64,000 nt of DNA from Prado023 sp963777855 (GTDB taxonomy: Bacteria > Actinomycetota > Actinomycetes > S36-B12 > CAIYMF01), in the NCBI GenBank assembly GCA_963777855.1, contig CAVZRW010000009.1:186001-250000 (forward strand). The letters run 5' to 3'. The notes beneath the pieces were generated by a model. That model did no database searches. It saw only the letters and a list, made by a program, of their open reading frames with translations, and had not been told where the DNA came from. Positions within the stretch are counted from its first letter, which is position 1. Every line of letters begins with the position of its first letter. The position numbers were made by a program, and so were the translations under genes. Of the stretch, positions 25,477-33,999 are shown piece after piece.

Positions 25477-26259
25477 ATGACCCAGCCGACCGATCCGGTC
25501 GACCCCGCCGAGCCCGTGGTCGCCGAGGGTGCCTCCTCGGTGCGGCCGGTGGGGGAGGTCGCGGGAGCAGCCCGGCTCAGCTGGCCGGCACCTGTCGACC
25601 CCCCGCCCCACGGCGGCGGAGGGTTCCTGCGCGCGCTGCGCGAGATGGCGATCGTGGTGGTCGCGGCGCTGGTCATCTCCGCGCTGGTGCGCACCTTCCT
25701 GCTGCAGGCGTTCTGGGTGCCCAGCGGGTCGATGGAGACCACCCTCATGCGCGGGGACCGGATCATGGTCTGGAAGCCCGGCGGCGAGCCCGGTCGCGGG
25801 GACGTGGTGGTGTTCAAGGACCCTGCCGACTGGTTGGCGGACCCGGTCGCGCCGGAGGGCTGGCGCGCGGCGGTGACCAGGTTCGCGACGTTCGTGGGGA
25901 TCATGCCCTCGTCCACCGGCGACGACCTGGTCAAGCGGGTCATCGGTGTCGGTGGGGACACCGTGTCGTGCTGCTCGCCCGACGGGCGAATCGAGCGCAA
26001 CGGCCAACCCCTCGACGAGCCCTACATCTACCCCGGCGAGCCGACCGACCAGGTCGAGTTCTCGGTGGCCGTGCCGGAGGGCCGGCTCTTCGTGATGGGT
26101 GACCATCGCGGGGACTCCGCGGACTCCCGGTTCCACCTCGACGTGCAGGACGGCACGGTGCCCGTGGGCAACGTGGTCGGTCGTGCCGTCGTCGTGATGT
26201 GGCCGATGTCGCGCTGGGCGACACTCCCGGACTACCAGGACGTGCAGGACGGCTCGTGA
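25477..26259 (+). CDS. lepB: Signal peptidase I
   Basis: 260 aa. A Pro-rich cytoplasmic N-terminus is followed by one transmembrane helix (about 56-78). The catalytic Ser85 is in PSGSMETTL, the general-base Lys153 in LVKRVIGVGGD, and the family box GDHRGDSADSR is present, so it should be active. It removes signal peptides from Sec and Tat substrates outside the membrane. An insertion between the Ser and Lys boxes (residues about 108-145) is typical of actinobacterial enzymes. GGAAGGG precedes the ATG. Coupled to rnhB by a GTGA overlap. Confidence 0.95.
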   Translation: MTQPTDPVDPAEPVVAEGASSVRPVGEVAGAARLSWPAPVDPPPHGGGGFLRALREMAIVVVAALVISALVRTFLLQAFWVPSGSMETTLMRGDRIMVWKPGGEPGRGDVVVFKDPADWLADPVAPEGWRAAVTRFATFVGIMPSSTGDDLVKRVIGVGGDTVSCCSPDGRIERNGQPLDEPYIYPGEPTDQVEFSVAVPEGRLFVMGDHRGDSADSRFHLDVQDGTVPVGNVVGRAVVVMWPMSRWATLPDYQDVQDGS

Positions 26260-27044
26260 GCGCTGCCCCGACCCTGCGCCTCGAACGGTCCCTGATGCGC
26301 TCGGGCCTGGCCCGCCTGGCCTGCATCGACGAGGTGGGCCGTGGGGCGCTGGCTGGACCGGTCAGCGTCGGGGTCGTCGTGCTGGACCTCGGCGTGGGCT
26401 CGGCGCCCACGGGCCTGCGCGACTCGAAGCTGCTGACCCCACGGGCACGGCTGGACCTGCTGCCCCGGTTGCGGCGCTGGCCTGTGGCCGGCGCTGTGGG
26501 CCATGCCCAGGCCGAGGAGGTCGACGCGGTCGGGATCATCGCCGCGCTGCGGGTGGCCGCTGCGCGGGCGTTCGCGACGCTCGGGACCGAGGTGGACGGT
26601 GCACTGCTGGACGGCAGCCACAACTGGCTGGCCGTGCCGGAGCAGCCCGAGGGGCTGTTCCCCGACCCGCGGGCCAGCGTCGCCGAGGGTCTCGCCGACC
26701 ACCAGCTGCTGCCCCGGACGGTGACCACCCGGGTGCGCGCGGACATGACCTGCGCCGGGGTGGCGGCGGCCAGCGTGCTGGCCAAGTGCGAGCGGGACGC
26801 GATCATGGTCGGGCTCTCCGGCGCCCACCCGCAGTACGGCTGGGCGCTCAACAAGGGCTACAGCGCCCCGGAGCACATCGACGCGCTGCGCCGGCTGGGG
26901 CCCAGCCCGCTGCACCGGCGCTCGTGGAACCTCCCCGGTCTGGCCTGCGAGGCCGAGGATGCGGATCCGACGAGGTCGGACTGGGCGGGTGCCGGACCGG
27001 CCGACACGGGTGCTGCCGCACGGCTGTCCACAGCCTCAGCCTGA
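26256..27044 (+). CDS. rnhB: Ribonuclease HII
   Basis: 262 aa from a GTG that overlaps the lepB stop. The catalytic acids lie in CIDEVGRGALAGPV (Asp25, Glu26), LRDSKLL is the substrate strand, ALLDGSHNW gives the third Asp, and VRADMTCAGVAAASVLAKCERD the fourth. It removes ribonucleotides and Okazaki RNA from DNA. The C-terminal 35 residues are a low-complexity tail beyond the usual fold. Part of the lepB-rnhB-yraN-comM-dprA run. Confidence 0.95.
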   Translation: MSAAPTLRLERSLMRSGLARLACIDEVGRGALAGPVSVGVVVLDLGVGSAPTGLRDSKLLTPRARLDLLPRLRRWPVAGAVGHAQAEEVDAVGIIAALRVAAARAFATLGTEVDGALLDGSHNWLAVPEQPEGLFPDPRASVAEGLADHQLLPRTVTTRVRADMTCAGVAAASVLAKCERDAIMVGLSGAHPQYGWALNKGYSAPEHIDALRRLGPSPLHRRSWNLPGLACEAEDADPTRSDWAGAGPADTGAAARLSTASA

Positions 27045-27089
27045 CGGGGTTCCGGGAAGCGCCGCTTGCGGGCATGGTGTGCCCGGGGG

Positions 27090-27455
27090 GTGGTGCACGT
27101 GGACGAGCGGATCGAGCTCGGCAGGTGGGGTGAGCAGGCGGCGGCGCAGTTCCTGGCCGCACGCGGGATGAGCGTGGTGCAGCGCAACTGGCGCTGCCGG
27201 TCCGGGGAGATCGACATCGTCGCGCGGGACGGCGACGCGCTGGTGTTCTGCGAGGTCAAGACCCGCCGGGGGATGGGCTTCGGTGGCCCGCTGGCCGCGA
27301 TCACCCATGCCAAGCACGCGCGGATGCGCCGCCTGGTCTCGCTCTGGCTGGCCGAGAACGGCGGGCACGCCGGTCCGGTGCGCCTGGATGTGGTGGGCAT
27401 CCTGTGGCAGGCCGATGACCTGTGCCACATCGAGCACCTGCGGGGGGTCGGCTGA
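27090..27455 (+). CDS. UPF0102 / YraN-family nuclease-like protein
   Basis: 121 aa. GRWGEQAAAQFLAARGMSV, then RNWRCRSGEIDIVARDGDALVFCEVKTRR shows the restriction-endonuclease-like core with the E-D-EVK catalytic arrangement. Function unproven; YraN proteins regularly precede comM and dprA, suggesting a DNA-processing role. Start uncertain: GTG at 27090 is used, GTG 27099 and TTG 27066 are possible. The stop overlaps the comM ATG. Confidence 0.88.
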   Translation: MVHVDERIELGRWGEQAAAQFLAARGMSVVQRNWRCRSGEIDIVARDGDALVFCEVKTRRGMGFGGPLAAITHAKHARMRRLVSLWLAENGGHAGPVRLDVVGILWQADDLCHIEHLRGVG

Positions 27456-29041
27456 TGTCCCTGGCCCGGGCGCACGGCGTGATCATCTCGGGGGTCGATG
27501 CGCACCTCGTCGAGGTCGAGGCGCACCTGTCGGCAGGCCTTCCGGGGATGAGCATCGTGGGCCTCGGCGACACGGCCGTCAGTGAGGCCCGTGACCGGGT
27601 CCGGGCCGCGGTGCTCAATAGCGGGGCGCGGTGGCCGCAGCAGCGGATCACCGTCGGGCTCTCGCCCGCCTCGCTGCACAAGCGCGGCAGCGGGCTCGAC
27701 CTGGCCATCGCCGCGGCGATCCTTGCCGCCGACGGCCAGATCCCGGGGGAGGCCCTGGCCGAGATGGTGCTCTTCGCCGAGCTGGGCCTCGACGGGCGGG
27801 TGCGGCCGGTGCGCGGCGTGGTCGTCGCGGCCGTGGCGGCCGCCCGAGCGGGGCGATCGAGGGTGGTCGTCGCCGCGGAGAATGCGGGTGAGGCCGCAGT
27901 CGTGCCCGGCGTCGGGGCGGTCGGGGTCCGGTCGCTGGTGCACTGGGCCGCGGTCCTGCGCGGGGAGCAGGAGCCGGACGACGGGGCCGTGGCGCAGCCG
28001 GGCGACGGGGTGGCTCAGCGGCCGGGGCCGTCCGCGGGGGAGGGCGGGGCGGGCTCAGCCCAGCCGGGCCACTCGCCGGCTCGGGCGCCCGAGCCGGACC
28101 TCGCCGACGTGATCGGCCAGCCGGAGGCGGTCGCCGCCCTGGAGGTGGCGGCCGTGGGCGGCCATCACATGGCCATGGTGGGTCGCCCCGGGGTCGGCAA
28201 GACACTGCTGGCCGAGCGACTGCCCACGATCCTGCCGGACCTCACCGACGACGACGCCCTGACCGTGACCGCCATCCGCTCGGTCGTGGCCGACGTGCGG
28301 GGCCTGGTCCGCCGGCCCCCGTTCCAGGCTCCTCACCACACGGCCACCGTGGCGGCCCTGGTCGGTGGGGGGCGCGGCGGCCAGCCGTTCCCGGGTGCCG
28401 TCACGCTCGCCCACGGGGGCGTGCTGTTCCTCGACGAGGCCGCCGAGTTCGGCTCGGCCTGCCTCGAGGCGCTGCGCCAGCCGCTGGAGTCCGGGGTCGT
28501 CAGCATCGCCCGGGCGGGCTTCACCGCGCACATGCCCGCGCGGTTCCAGCTCGTGCTCGCCGCCAATCCCTGCCCGTGCGGGATGGGCGACGGGGCCGGC
28601 CAGGCCTGCACCTGCAGGTCGGCCGACCGGCGGCGTTACCTCTCGCGGCTCTCCGGCCCGCTGATGGACCGCGTGGACGTGCGTCTGGCGCTCGGCCCAC
28701 CTGGTCGTTCCCGGTGGGACACCGCCGAGGATGCCGTGGACTCGGCTGTCGTGCGTGACCGGGTGGTCGCTGCGCGCGAGCGTGGGCGGGCCCGGGCGTT
28801 CCGCGTGGGGCTTCCACCGATGGCCAACGGCGCCTATCCGGCCAGCGCCCTGCGCGGGCGCCTGGCCCCGGCCGAGGGGGCGGCCCGGATGCTGTCCGCG
28901 GCGATCTCCTCGGGCCGGCTCAGCGCCCGCGGTGCCGACCGGGTGATCCGCGTCGCGTGGAGCCTGGCCGACCTCGACGAGGTGGACCGCCCCGGCCTCG
29001 ACCACGTGGGCCGGGCGATGACCCTGCGGGAGGCCGCATGA
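27455..29041 (+). CDS. comM: YifB/ComM-family Mg-chelatase-like AAA+ ATPase
   Basis: 528 aa. The N-terminal Lon-protease-like ChlI domain (GLPGMSIVGLGDTAVSEARDRVRAAV) is followed by a Pro/Gly-rich linker (about 170-210) and the AAA+ module: Walker A VGRPGVGKTLL, Walker B GGVLFLDEAAEF, and the zinc-like CPCG...CTC cluster of the family. The C-terminal Mg-chelatase helical domain includes RGADRVIRVAWSLADLD. In Gram-negatives ComM is a helicase promoting integration of transforming DNA; its neighbour here is dprA, supporting the same pathway. Confidence 0.93.
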   Translation: MSLARAHGVIISGVDAHLVEVEAHLSAGLPGMSIVGLGDTAVSEARDRVRAAVLNSGARWPQQRITVGLSPASLHKRGSGLDLAIAAAILAADGQIPGEALAEMVLFAELGLDGRVRPVRGVVVAAVAAARAGRSRVVVAAENAGEAAVVPGVGAVGVRSLVHWAAVLRGEQEPDDGAVAQPGDGVAQRPGPSAGEGGAGSAQPGHSPARAPEPDLADVIGQPEAVAALEVAAVGGHHMAMVGRPGVGKTLLAERLPTILPDLTDDDALTVTAIRSVVADVRGLVRRPPFQAPHHTATVAALVGGGRGGQPFPGAVTLAHGGVLFLDEAAEFGSACLEALRQPLESGVVSIARAGFTAHMPARFQLVLAANPCPCGMGDGAGQACTCRSADRRRYLSRLSGPLMDRVDVRLALGPPGRSRWDTAEDAVDSAVVRDRVVAARERGRARAFRVGLPPMANGAYPASALRGRLAPAEGAARMLSAAISSGRLSARGADRVIRVAWSLADLDEVDRPGLDHVGRAMTLREAA

Positions 29042-30261
29042 GTCCCGAGGAGAGGATGGCGCGCATCGCGCTTGCCTGCGCGGTCGAGCCGGGCACGGCC
29101 GGCGTCGCCGAGGCGGTCGAGGAGCTCGGCGCACCGGTGGTGCTGCGCCAGGTGGTGCGCGCGGGGGCGGCGAACCCCGCTGAGGTCGTCGGCCGGCTGG
29201 AGCCCGACCAGGTACCGGGCATGCTCGAACGGATGGAGCACGAGGGCGTGCGGGTGCTCGTCGCCGGGGATGCGGAGTACCCCAGCCAGCTGCAGGACCT
29301 GGCTGAACCACCGCTGGCCCTGTGGGTGCGCGGCCCGTTGGACCTGCGGACCACGGCGCTGCGCTCGGCCGCCGTCGTGGGGGCCAGGGCCTGCACCGCC
29401 TACGGCGAGCGGGTCACCGCGGACCTCGCCGCCGGGTTGGCCGAGCAGGGCTGGGCGGTGGTCTCCGGTGGGGCGTTCGGCATCGATGCGGCCGCGCACA
29501 GGGCGGCCCTGGGCGTGGGCGGTCCCACGGTCGCGGTGCTCGCCTGCGGGGTGGACGTCGCCTACCCGCGGGCGCACGACGCCCTGCTGTGCCGGATCGC
29601 CGACACCGGGCTGGTGATCAGCGAGCTGCCGCCCGGCAGCCCGCCCCTGCGCCATCGCTTCCTCGCGCGCAACCGGCTGATCGCCGCCCTGACCCGGGGC
29701 ACGGTGGTCGTCGAGGCGGCCCTGCGCAGCGGGGCCATGGCCACCGCCAACCGTGCCCACGAGGTGGGCCGGGTGGTCATGGCGGTGCCCGGGCCGGTCA
29801 CCTCCATGGCCAGCGGCGGCACCAACCGGATGCTGCACGAGCAGTCCGCGCGCGCCGTTGTCGATGCCGAGCAGGTCGTGGCCCTGCTGGCAGGTCCGGC
29901 GGCGATGCAGCTCGGGCTGGCTGTGGAGGCCGAAGCCGCGCCGGAGGCCCTGCCCGCAGGGGGAGCGCTGTCCCCGCCGGGGGCAGCCGACACCCTCGCT
30001 GAGCAGGGGAACGGTCCCGGTGGTCCTGGCGCGGGGCGCCGTGCCGGCCTCGGTCCCGGCGCTCGGCCGGGTTCCCCCGCCGGCCTGCCCGAGGATGCGA
30101 TGGCGGTGTTCGCCGAGGTTCCTGCACGCACTGCACGGGGGACCGGAGCCATCGCCGCGCGATCCGGGATGACCTCGGCCCAGTGCCTGGCCCATCTCGG
30201 CCTGCTGGAGCTGGCAGGACTCGTGACGCGCTCACGCTCAGGTTGGCGCCGAACGGGGTGA
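29038..30261 (+). CDS. dprA: DNA processing protein DprA
   Basis: 407 aa. The Rossmann core has VVGARACTAYGERVTADLAAGLAEQGW, VVSGGAFGIDAAAHRAAL, and RFLARNRLIAALTRGTVVVEA, all standard for DprA, which protects incoming single-stranded DNA and loads RecA. A low-complexity Gly/Pro/Ala linker (about 300-345) precedes a C-terminal winged-helix-like segment ending LLELAGLVTRS. The ATG overlaps the comM stop. No other competence genes are in the window. Confidence 0.95.
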   Translation: MSPEERMARIALACAVEPGTAGVAEAVEELGAPVVLRQVVRAGAANPAEVVGRLEPDQVPGMLERMEHEGVRVLVAGDAEYPSQLQDLAEPPLALWVRGPLDLRTTALRSAAVVGARACTAYGERVTADLAAGLAEQGWAVVSGGAFGIDAAAHRAALGVGGPTVAVLACGVDVAYPRAHDALLCRIADTGLVISELPPGSPPLRHRFLARNRLIAALTRGTVVVEAALRSGAMATANRAHEVGRVVMAVPGPVTSMASGGTNRMLHEQSARAVVDAEQVVALLAGPAAMQLGLAVEAEAAPEALPAGGALSPPGAADTLAEQGNGPGGPGAGRRAGLGPGARPGSPAGLPEDAMAVFAEVPARTARGTGAIAARSGMTSAQCLAHLGLLELAGLVTRSRSGWRRTG

Positions 30262-30264
30262 CCT

Positions 30265-31200
30265 GTGGGGCAGCATGTGGCCATGGTGCTGCCCAGCGCC
30301 CTGGCCGAGGCCAGGGATGCCTTCGCCGAGCACCTGCGCGACGAACGGGGTCGCGGCCCCCACACGGTGCGTGCCTACCTCGGGGACGTGACGAACCTGC
30401 TCGAGTTCGCCGCGGAGTCGGGGGCTGCGAGCCTGCCCGACGTCGATCTTGTGATGCTGCGCGCCTGGCTCGCCGGGATGGACCGCCGGGGAGCAGCCCG
30501 CTCGACGCTGGCCCGCCGAGTCGCCGCCGCGCGGTCGTTCACAGCCTGGGCGCTGCGCCGCGGGCTCGTGGAGGTCGACGTGGCCGGGCGGCTGGCCGCC
30601 CCCCGGGCCCGACGCGCCATACCCGAGGTCCTTCGGCCCGCCCAGGCCGCCGCACTGATGGAGCTCGCCGACCTGCGGGCCGATGACGACGACCCCGTCC
30701 ACCGGCGGGATGCCGCGATGGTCGAGCTGCTCTACGCCACCGGGATGCGCGTCTCCGAGCTGGCCGGCCTGGATTGTGCCGATGTCGACTGGAGCCGCAA
30801 CGCCGTGCGCGTGATGGGCAAGGGGGCCAAGGAGCGAGTCGTGCCGTTCGGGCTGCCGGCCGCGGCCAGCCTGCGGCGATGGCTGGCGACCGGGCGCCCC
30901 GCCCTGGCCGACCCGTCCAGCGGGGATGCGTTGTTCCTGGGGGCCCGCGGAGCCCGGATCGACCCGCGAGTCGTGCGTCGCGCGGTGCACGCGCTGATGG
31001 CCCACGTCGGCGGCTCGCCGGACCTCGGCCCGCACGGTTTGCGCCACAGCATGGCCACTCACCTGATCGAGGGCGGCGCGGACCTTCGTTCCGTTCAGGA
31101 GGTGCTTGGGCACGCTAGTCTCGGCACGACCCAGATCTACACCCATGTCTCGATCGAGCGACTGAGGAGCAGCTATGAGCAGGCCCATCCCCGCGCCTGA
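30265..31200 (+). CDS. xerC: Tyrosine recombinase XerC
   Basis: 311 aa. The N-terminal SAM-like domain binds core sites (RGRGPHTVRAYLGDVTNLLEF). The catalytic residues are present: Arg near 161 in ATGMRVSELAGL, Lys in GKGAKERVVPFG, HGLRHSMATHL, GHASLGTTQIYTHV with the Tyr nucleophile near 292. It resolves chromosome dimers at dif with XerD. The start may be the ATG at 30283 rather than the GTG at 30265. The 3' end overlaps the sigma factor gene by 26 bp. Confidence 0.94.
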   Translation: MGQHVAMVLPSALAEARDAFAEHLRDERGRGPHTVRAYLGDVTNLLEFAAESGAASLPDVDLVMLRAWLAGMDRRGAARSTLARRVAAARSFTAWALRRGLVEVDVAGRLAAPRARRAIPEVLRPAQAAALMELADLRADDDDPVHRRDAAMVELLYATGMRVSELAGLDCADVDWSRNAVRVMGKGAKERVVPFGLPAAASLRRWLATGRPALADPSSGDALFLGARGARIDPRVVRRAVHALMAHVGGSPDLGPHGLRHSMATHLIEGGADLRSVQEVLGHASLGTTQIYTHVSIERLRSSYEQAHPRA

Positions 31201-32047
31201 CACCGGCGCCCCCCTGGCCGCGGTCGAGGAGGTGCTGGATCCGATAGATCCGGACGAGGCGATCGAGGAGCTCGCCGACGCGGACGAGGCCATCAAGAGC
31301 CTCTGGCGCGACTACAAGGCCAGCGCGGCGCCGAACCTGCGCGAGCAGCTGATCCTGCAGTACGCCCCCCTGGTCCGCTACGTGGCCGGCCGCGTCGGCG
31401 TCGGCCTGCCGCCCAGCGTCGAGCAGGGCGACCTGGTGTCCTACGGCGTGTTCGGCCTGATCGACGCGATCGAGAAGTACGACCTCGAGCGGGCCATCAA
31501 GTTCGAGACCTACGCGATCAACCGCATCCGCGGCGCGATCATCGACGAGCTGCGCTCGATCGACTGGATCCCGCGCTCGGTGCGCACCAAGGCCCGCGAC
31601 GTCGAGCGCGCGATCGCCGGGCTCGAGGCGCGCCTGCAGCGCACACCCACGGAGTCGGAGATCGCCGAGGAGCTGGGCCTCGACGTCTCGGACCTGCGTC
31701 GGGTCTTCAGCCAGGTCTCGTACGTGCACGTGGCCGCCCTCGACGAGATGCTCAACGCCTCCGAGCGCGGTGACGGCTCGACCCTCGGCGACCGCCTCGA
31801 GGACGAGCGCACCGACGCCCCTGGCGACGCCCTCGACGACGAGGAGACCCGCTTCCTGCTCGCGCGCGTGATCCACACCCTGCCCGAGCGCGAGCAGATC
31901 GTGGTCACGCTCTACTACTACGAGGGGTTGACCCTCTCGGAGATCGGCCTCGTCCTCGGGGTCACCGAGAGCCGCATCTGCCAGCTGCACACCAAGGCCA
32001 TGATGCAGATGCGCACCCGCATGGGCTCGATCAGCGAGGACGACTGA
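31175..32047 (+). CDS. whiG: FliA/WhiG-family sigma factor
   Basis: 290 aa. Region 2 is LILQYAPLVRYVAGRVGVGLP through IKFETYAINRIRGAIIDELRSIDWIPRSVR, followed by region 3 and a region 4 helix-turn-helix (LTLSEIGLVLGVTESRICQLHTKAM). The FETYA...RIRGAI...D pattern is diagnostic of sigma-28 proteins. In Streptomyces WhiG controls sporulation; in motile actinomycetes the same protein controls flagella. The window shows neither flagellar nor whi targets, so the role is open. It begins inside xerC, with GAGGAGC before the ATG. Confidence 0.93.
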   Translation: MSRPIPAPDTGAPLAAVEEVLDPIDPDEAIEELADADEAIKSLWRDYKASAAPNLREQLILQYAPLVRYVAGRVGVGLPPSVEQGDLVSYGVFGLIDAIEKYDLERAIKFETYAINRIRGAIIDELRSIDWIPRSVRTKARDVERAIAGLEARLQRTPTESEIAEELGLDVSDLRRVFSQVSYVHVAALDEMLNASERGDGSTLGDRLEDERTDAPGDALDDEETRFLLARVIHTLPEREQIVVTLYYYEGLTLSEIGLVLGVTESRICQLHTKAMMQMRTRMGSISEDD

Positions 32048-32078
32048 CGCGGCGTCGCCCCGAGCGACCGGCGGCTGC

Positions 32079-32107
32079 GCAGGAGTCGATGCACTGGCGA
32101 GTCCTGC
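32079..32107. terminator. Convergent hairpin terminator
   Basis: GCAGGAGTCG (32079-32088) pairs with CGAGTCCTGC (32098-32107) at 9 of 10 positions, between the ends of the sigma factor and methyltransferase genes. Confidence 0.6.
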
Positions 32108-32111
32108 CGAG

Positions 32112-33034
32112 CTACCGGGGGCGGTGCAGCGAGTGCGCCCAGCCACCACGACCGCATCGTGCTCGACTGAGCGCAGGGTGCGCACCTGCAGGCCCGCGTC
32201 GGCCAGGACCTGCGAGGTGCGCGCTGCCAGTGCCGGGCTGGACTCGATCAGCAGCGTGCCGCCGACGGCCAGCCACTGCGGCGCCCGCGCCGCGATCCGG
32301 GCGTGCACCTCGACGCCGCTGGGTCCGCCGTCGAGAGCCTGGAGCGGTTCATGATCGCGGGCCTCGCGCGGCATGAAGGGGATCTGGTCGCTGGGCACAT
32401 AGGGCGCGTTGGCCACGAGCAGGTCCACCTGTCCGGACAGGGTGCGGGGCAGGGCCTCGAACAGGTCGCCGGTGTGCACCAGGGCCCCTGTGCCGGCGAG
32501 GTTGTGCCGCGCGCAGGCGGTGGCAGCCGCCGAGATGTCGGCGGCGTGGAGCCTGATCCCCGGTCGCTCGGCGGCGATCGCTGCCCCGACCGCCCCGCAC
32601 CCGCAGCACAGGTCCACGACCACCGGTGACCGATCGGGCCGCGCCCCCGGGCAGCGCGCGCGCCACTGGCCGTGCCGCGCGCAGGGCGCCAGGGCCTGCA
32701 GCGCGCAGTCGACCAGGAACTCCGTGCGGGCGCGGGGGACGAACACGCCGGGGCCGACCGAGACCCGCCTGCCGCGGAACTGGGCCCAGCCCACGATGAG
32801 CTCCAGCGGCTCACCGGCCACCCGCCGGGCGACCAGGGCGTCCAGGGCCGCATCGTCGCCGCCGGCCGCCTCGTCGAGGAGCGCCGCCTCGTCCTCGGCG
32901 AAGACGCAGCCGGCGGCGCGCAGACGGGCCACGGAACTGCCGCCGGGGCTGCTGCCGGGGCTGCGTCCGGACGCCGACGGGGGCGCAGTGCACCGGGTCG
33001 GCGTGGCCGGCTGGTCAGGATCGCGACGGGTCAT
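32112..33034 (-). CDS. PrmC-related protein N5-glutamine methyltransferase, one frameshift near the end
   Basis: About 307 aa. GWAQFRGRRVSVGPGVFVPRARTEFLVD matches the PrmC/HemK N-terminal linker, VVDLCCGCGAVGAAIAAERP is motif I for S-adenosylmethionine, and the catalytic NPPY motif is NAPYVPSDQIPFMP, a change seen in the PrmC-related family of actinomycetes. It likely methylates a Gln in a GGQ-type protein or a related target. The frame does not stop where expected: adding one C to the C5 run at 32117-32121 produces TAG at 32112-32114; otherwise the frame runs antisense through the sigma gene, which is implausible. Confidence 0.8.
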
Positions 33035-33116
33035 CAGCGTGCACGCTGCCACCTGCGCCGCGTGGACGTCGAGCGGGCTCGGCTGTGGGCCTGGCGAGGC
33101 CTGCGGTCCGGACCGC

Positions 33117-33723
33117 TCACCAGGGCCGCAGTCGGGCCTCGGCGTCGCCCAGCAGGAGCAGGGGGTCGAGGTACTCACGGCCCCGCCGCAGGCCCAGGTG
33201 CAGGCACCGGCCGGACCCGCAGTGTCCCGTGCCGGGGGAGATCACGCCAAGAGCCTGCCCGGCCCGAACGTGCTGGCCGGGCTGCACCGAGGGGTCCAGC
33301 GGCTCGTACGTGGTGCGCAGGCCACCGTGGTCGACCACCACGACGCCCCGCCCGGCCAGTGGACCGGCGAAGCTGACGCGGCCGTCGGCTGCCGCGCGCA
33401 CCACCGCACCGGTGGTCGTGGCCAGGTCGACCCCGCGGTGCCCGGGCAGCCACGGGTGCTCGGGAGGGGCGAAGGCGCCGACCACCCGCAGGGGCAGCAC
33501 CGGGGGCAGCCAGCCCACCGAGCGGGCCCGCGGGCCCGTCACCGAGCCGGCACCCGCGCCCGCGCCCGACCCCAGCCCGCGCCCCAGCCGGCACCCGAAC
33601 CCCGCCCGAACCCGAACCCGCGCCGGGGACGCCTGCGGCCACCACCGCGACCTCGTCCCCGGTGACGGGCATCGGGCCGTCGGGGTACAGCAGCAGGGGC
33701 GCGAGGAGAAGGGCACTGAGCAT
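33117..33723 (-). CDS. M23-family peptidase (LytM domain), frameshifted
   Basis: The N-terminus (MLSALLLAPLLLYPDGPMP from 33723) looks like a short signal peptide; the C-terminal LytM domain (GHRGVDLATTTGAVVRAAADG, VVVVDHGGLRTTYEPLD, GHCGSGRCLHLGLRRG) is in another frame, with zinc ligands His/Asp of HRGVD and the His of CLHLG. The span, 607 nt, leaves one extra base, so one indel lies in the Gly-rich region near 33600. If intact it would cut peptidoglycan cross-bridges or act as an inactive activator. It diverges from the rpsB promoter. Confidence 0.72.
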
Positions 33724-33803
33724 GGGCACATGCTGGGCCCGGGTCCGGCCTGCGGCTGCCACGACCAGCGCGATCTGTGGATGCCTCGCCCTCGACGCGG
33801 GGA

Positions 33804-33834
33804 TTTCCACACTCCGGCCGTTCCGGCGTAGAAT
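33804..33834 (+). promoter_or_regulatory. Promoter and leader of rpsB
   Basis: TAGAAT (33829-33834) is a good -10, with TTCCAC (33805-33810, 18-nt spacer) or TTTCCA as -35. About 160 nt of leader follows before the rpsB ATG, with a GGAGTG/CACTCC stem and the hairpin CACCGTCG-cc-CGACGGTG, a plausible autoregulatory site; no known leader class could be confirmed by eye. Confidence 0.5.
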
Positions 33835-33999
33835 GCCGACACGGGTCCTCGGGCCCGAATTCGCATGTCCCAGCACGTGGAGTGTCCGGATCGGTCTGCC
33901 CCGGCAGCCCGGTCACTCCGGGACATCAGGACGCCACCGTCGCCCGACGGTGCGTGACAACCGACTGCGCGGGAATTCGCGCACGAAAGAGGAATACCC

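Noticed and set aside
31115..32111. Extension of the methyltransferase frame antisense to the WhiG-type sigma gene
   Set aside because: One missing base in the C5 run at 32117-32121 accounts for the lost stop; the extension has no family match and would cover a conserved gene.
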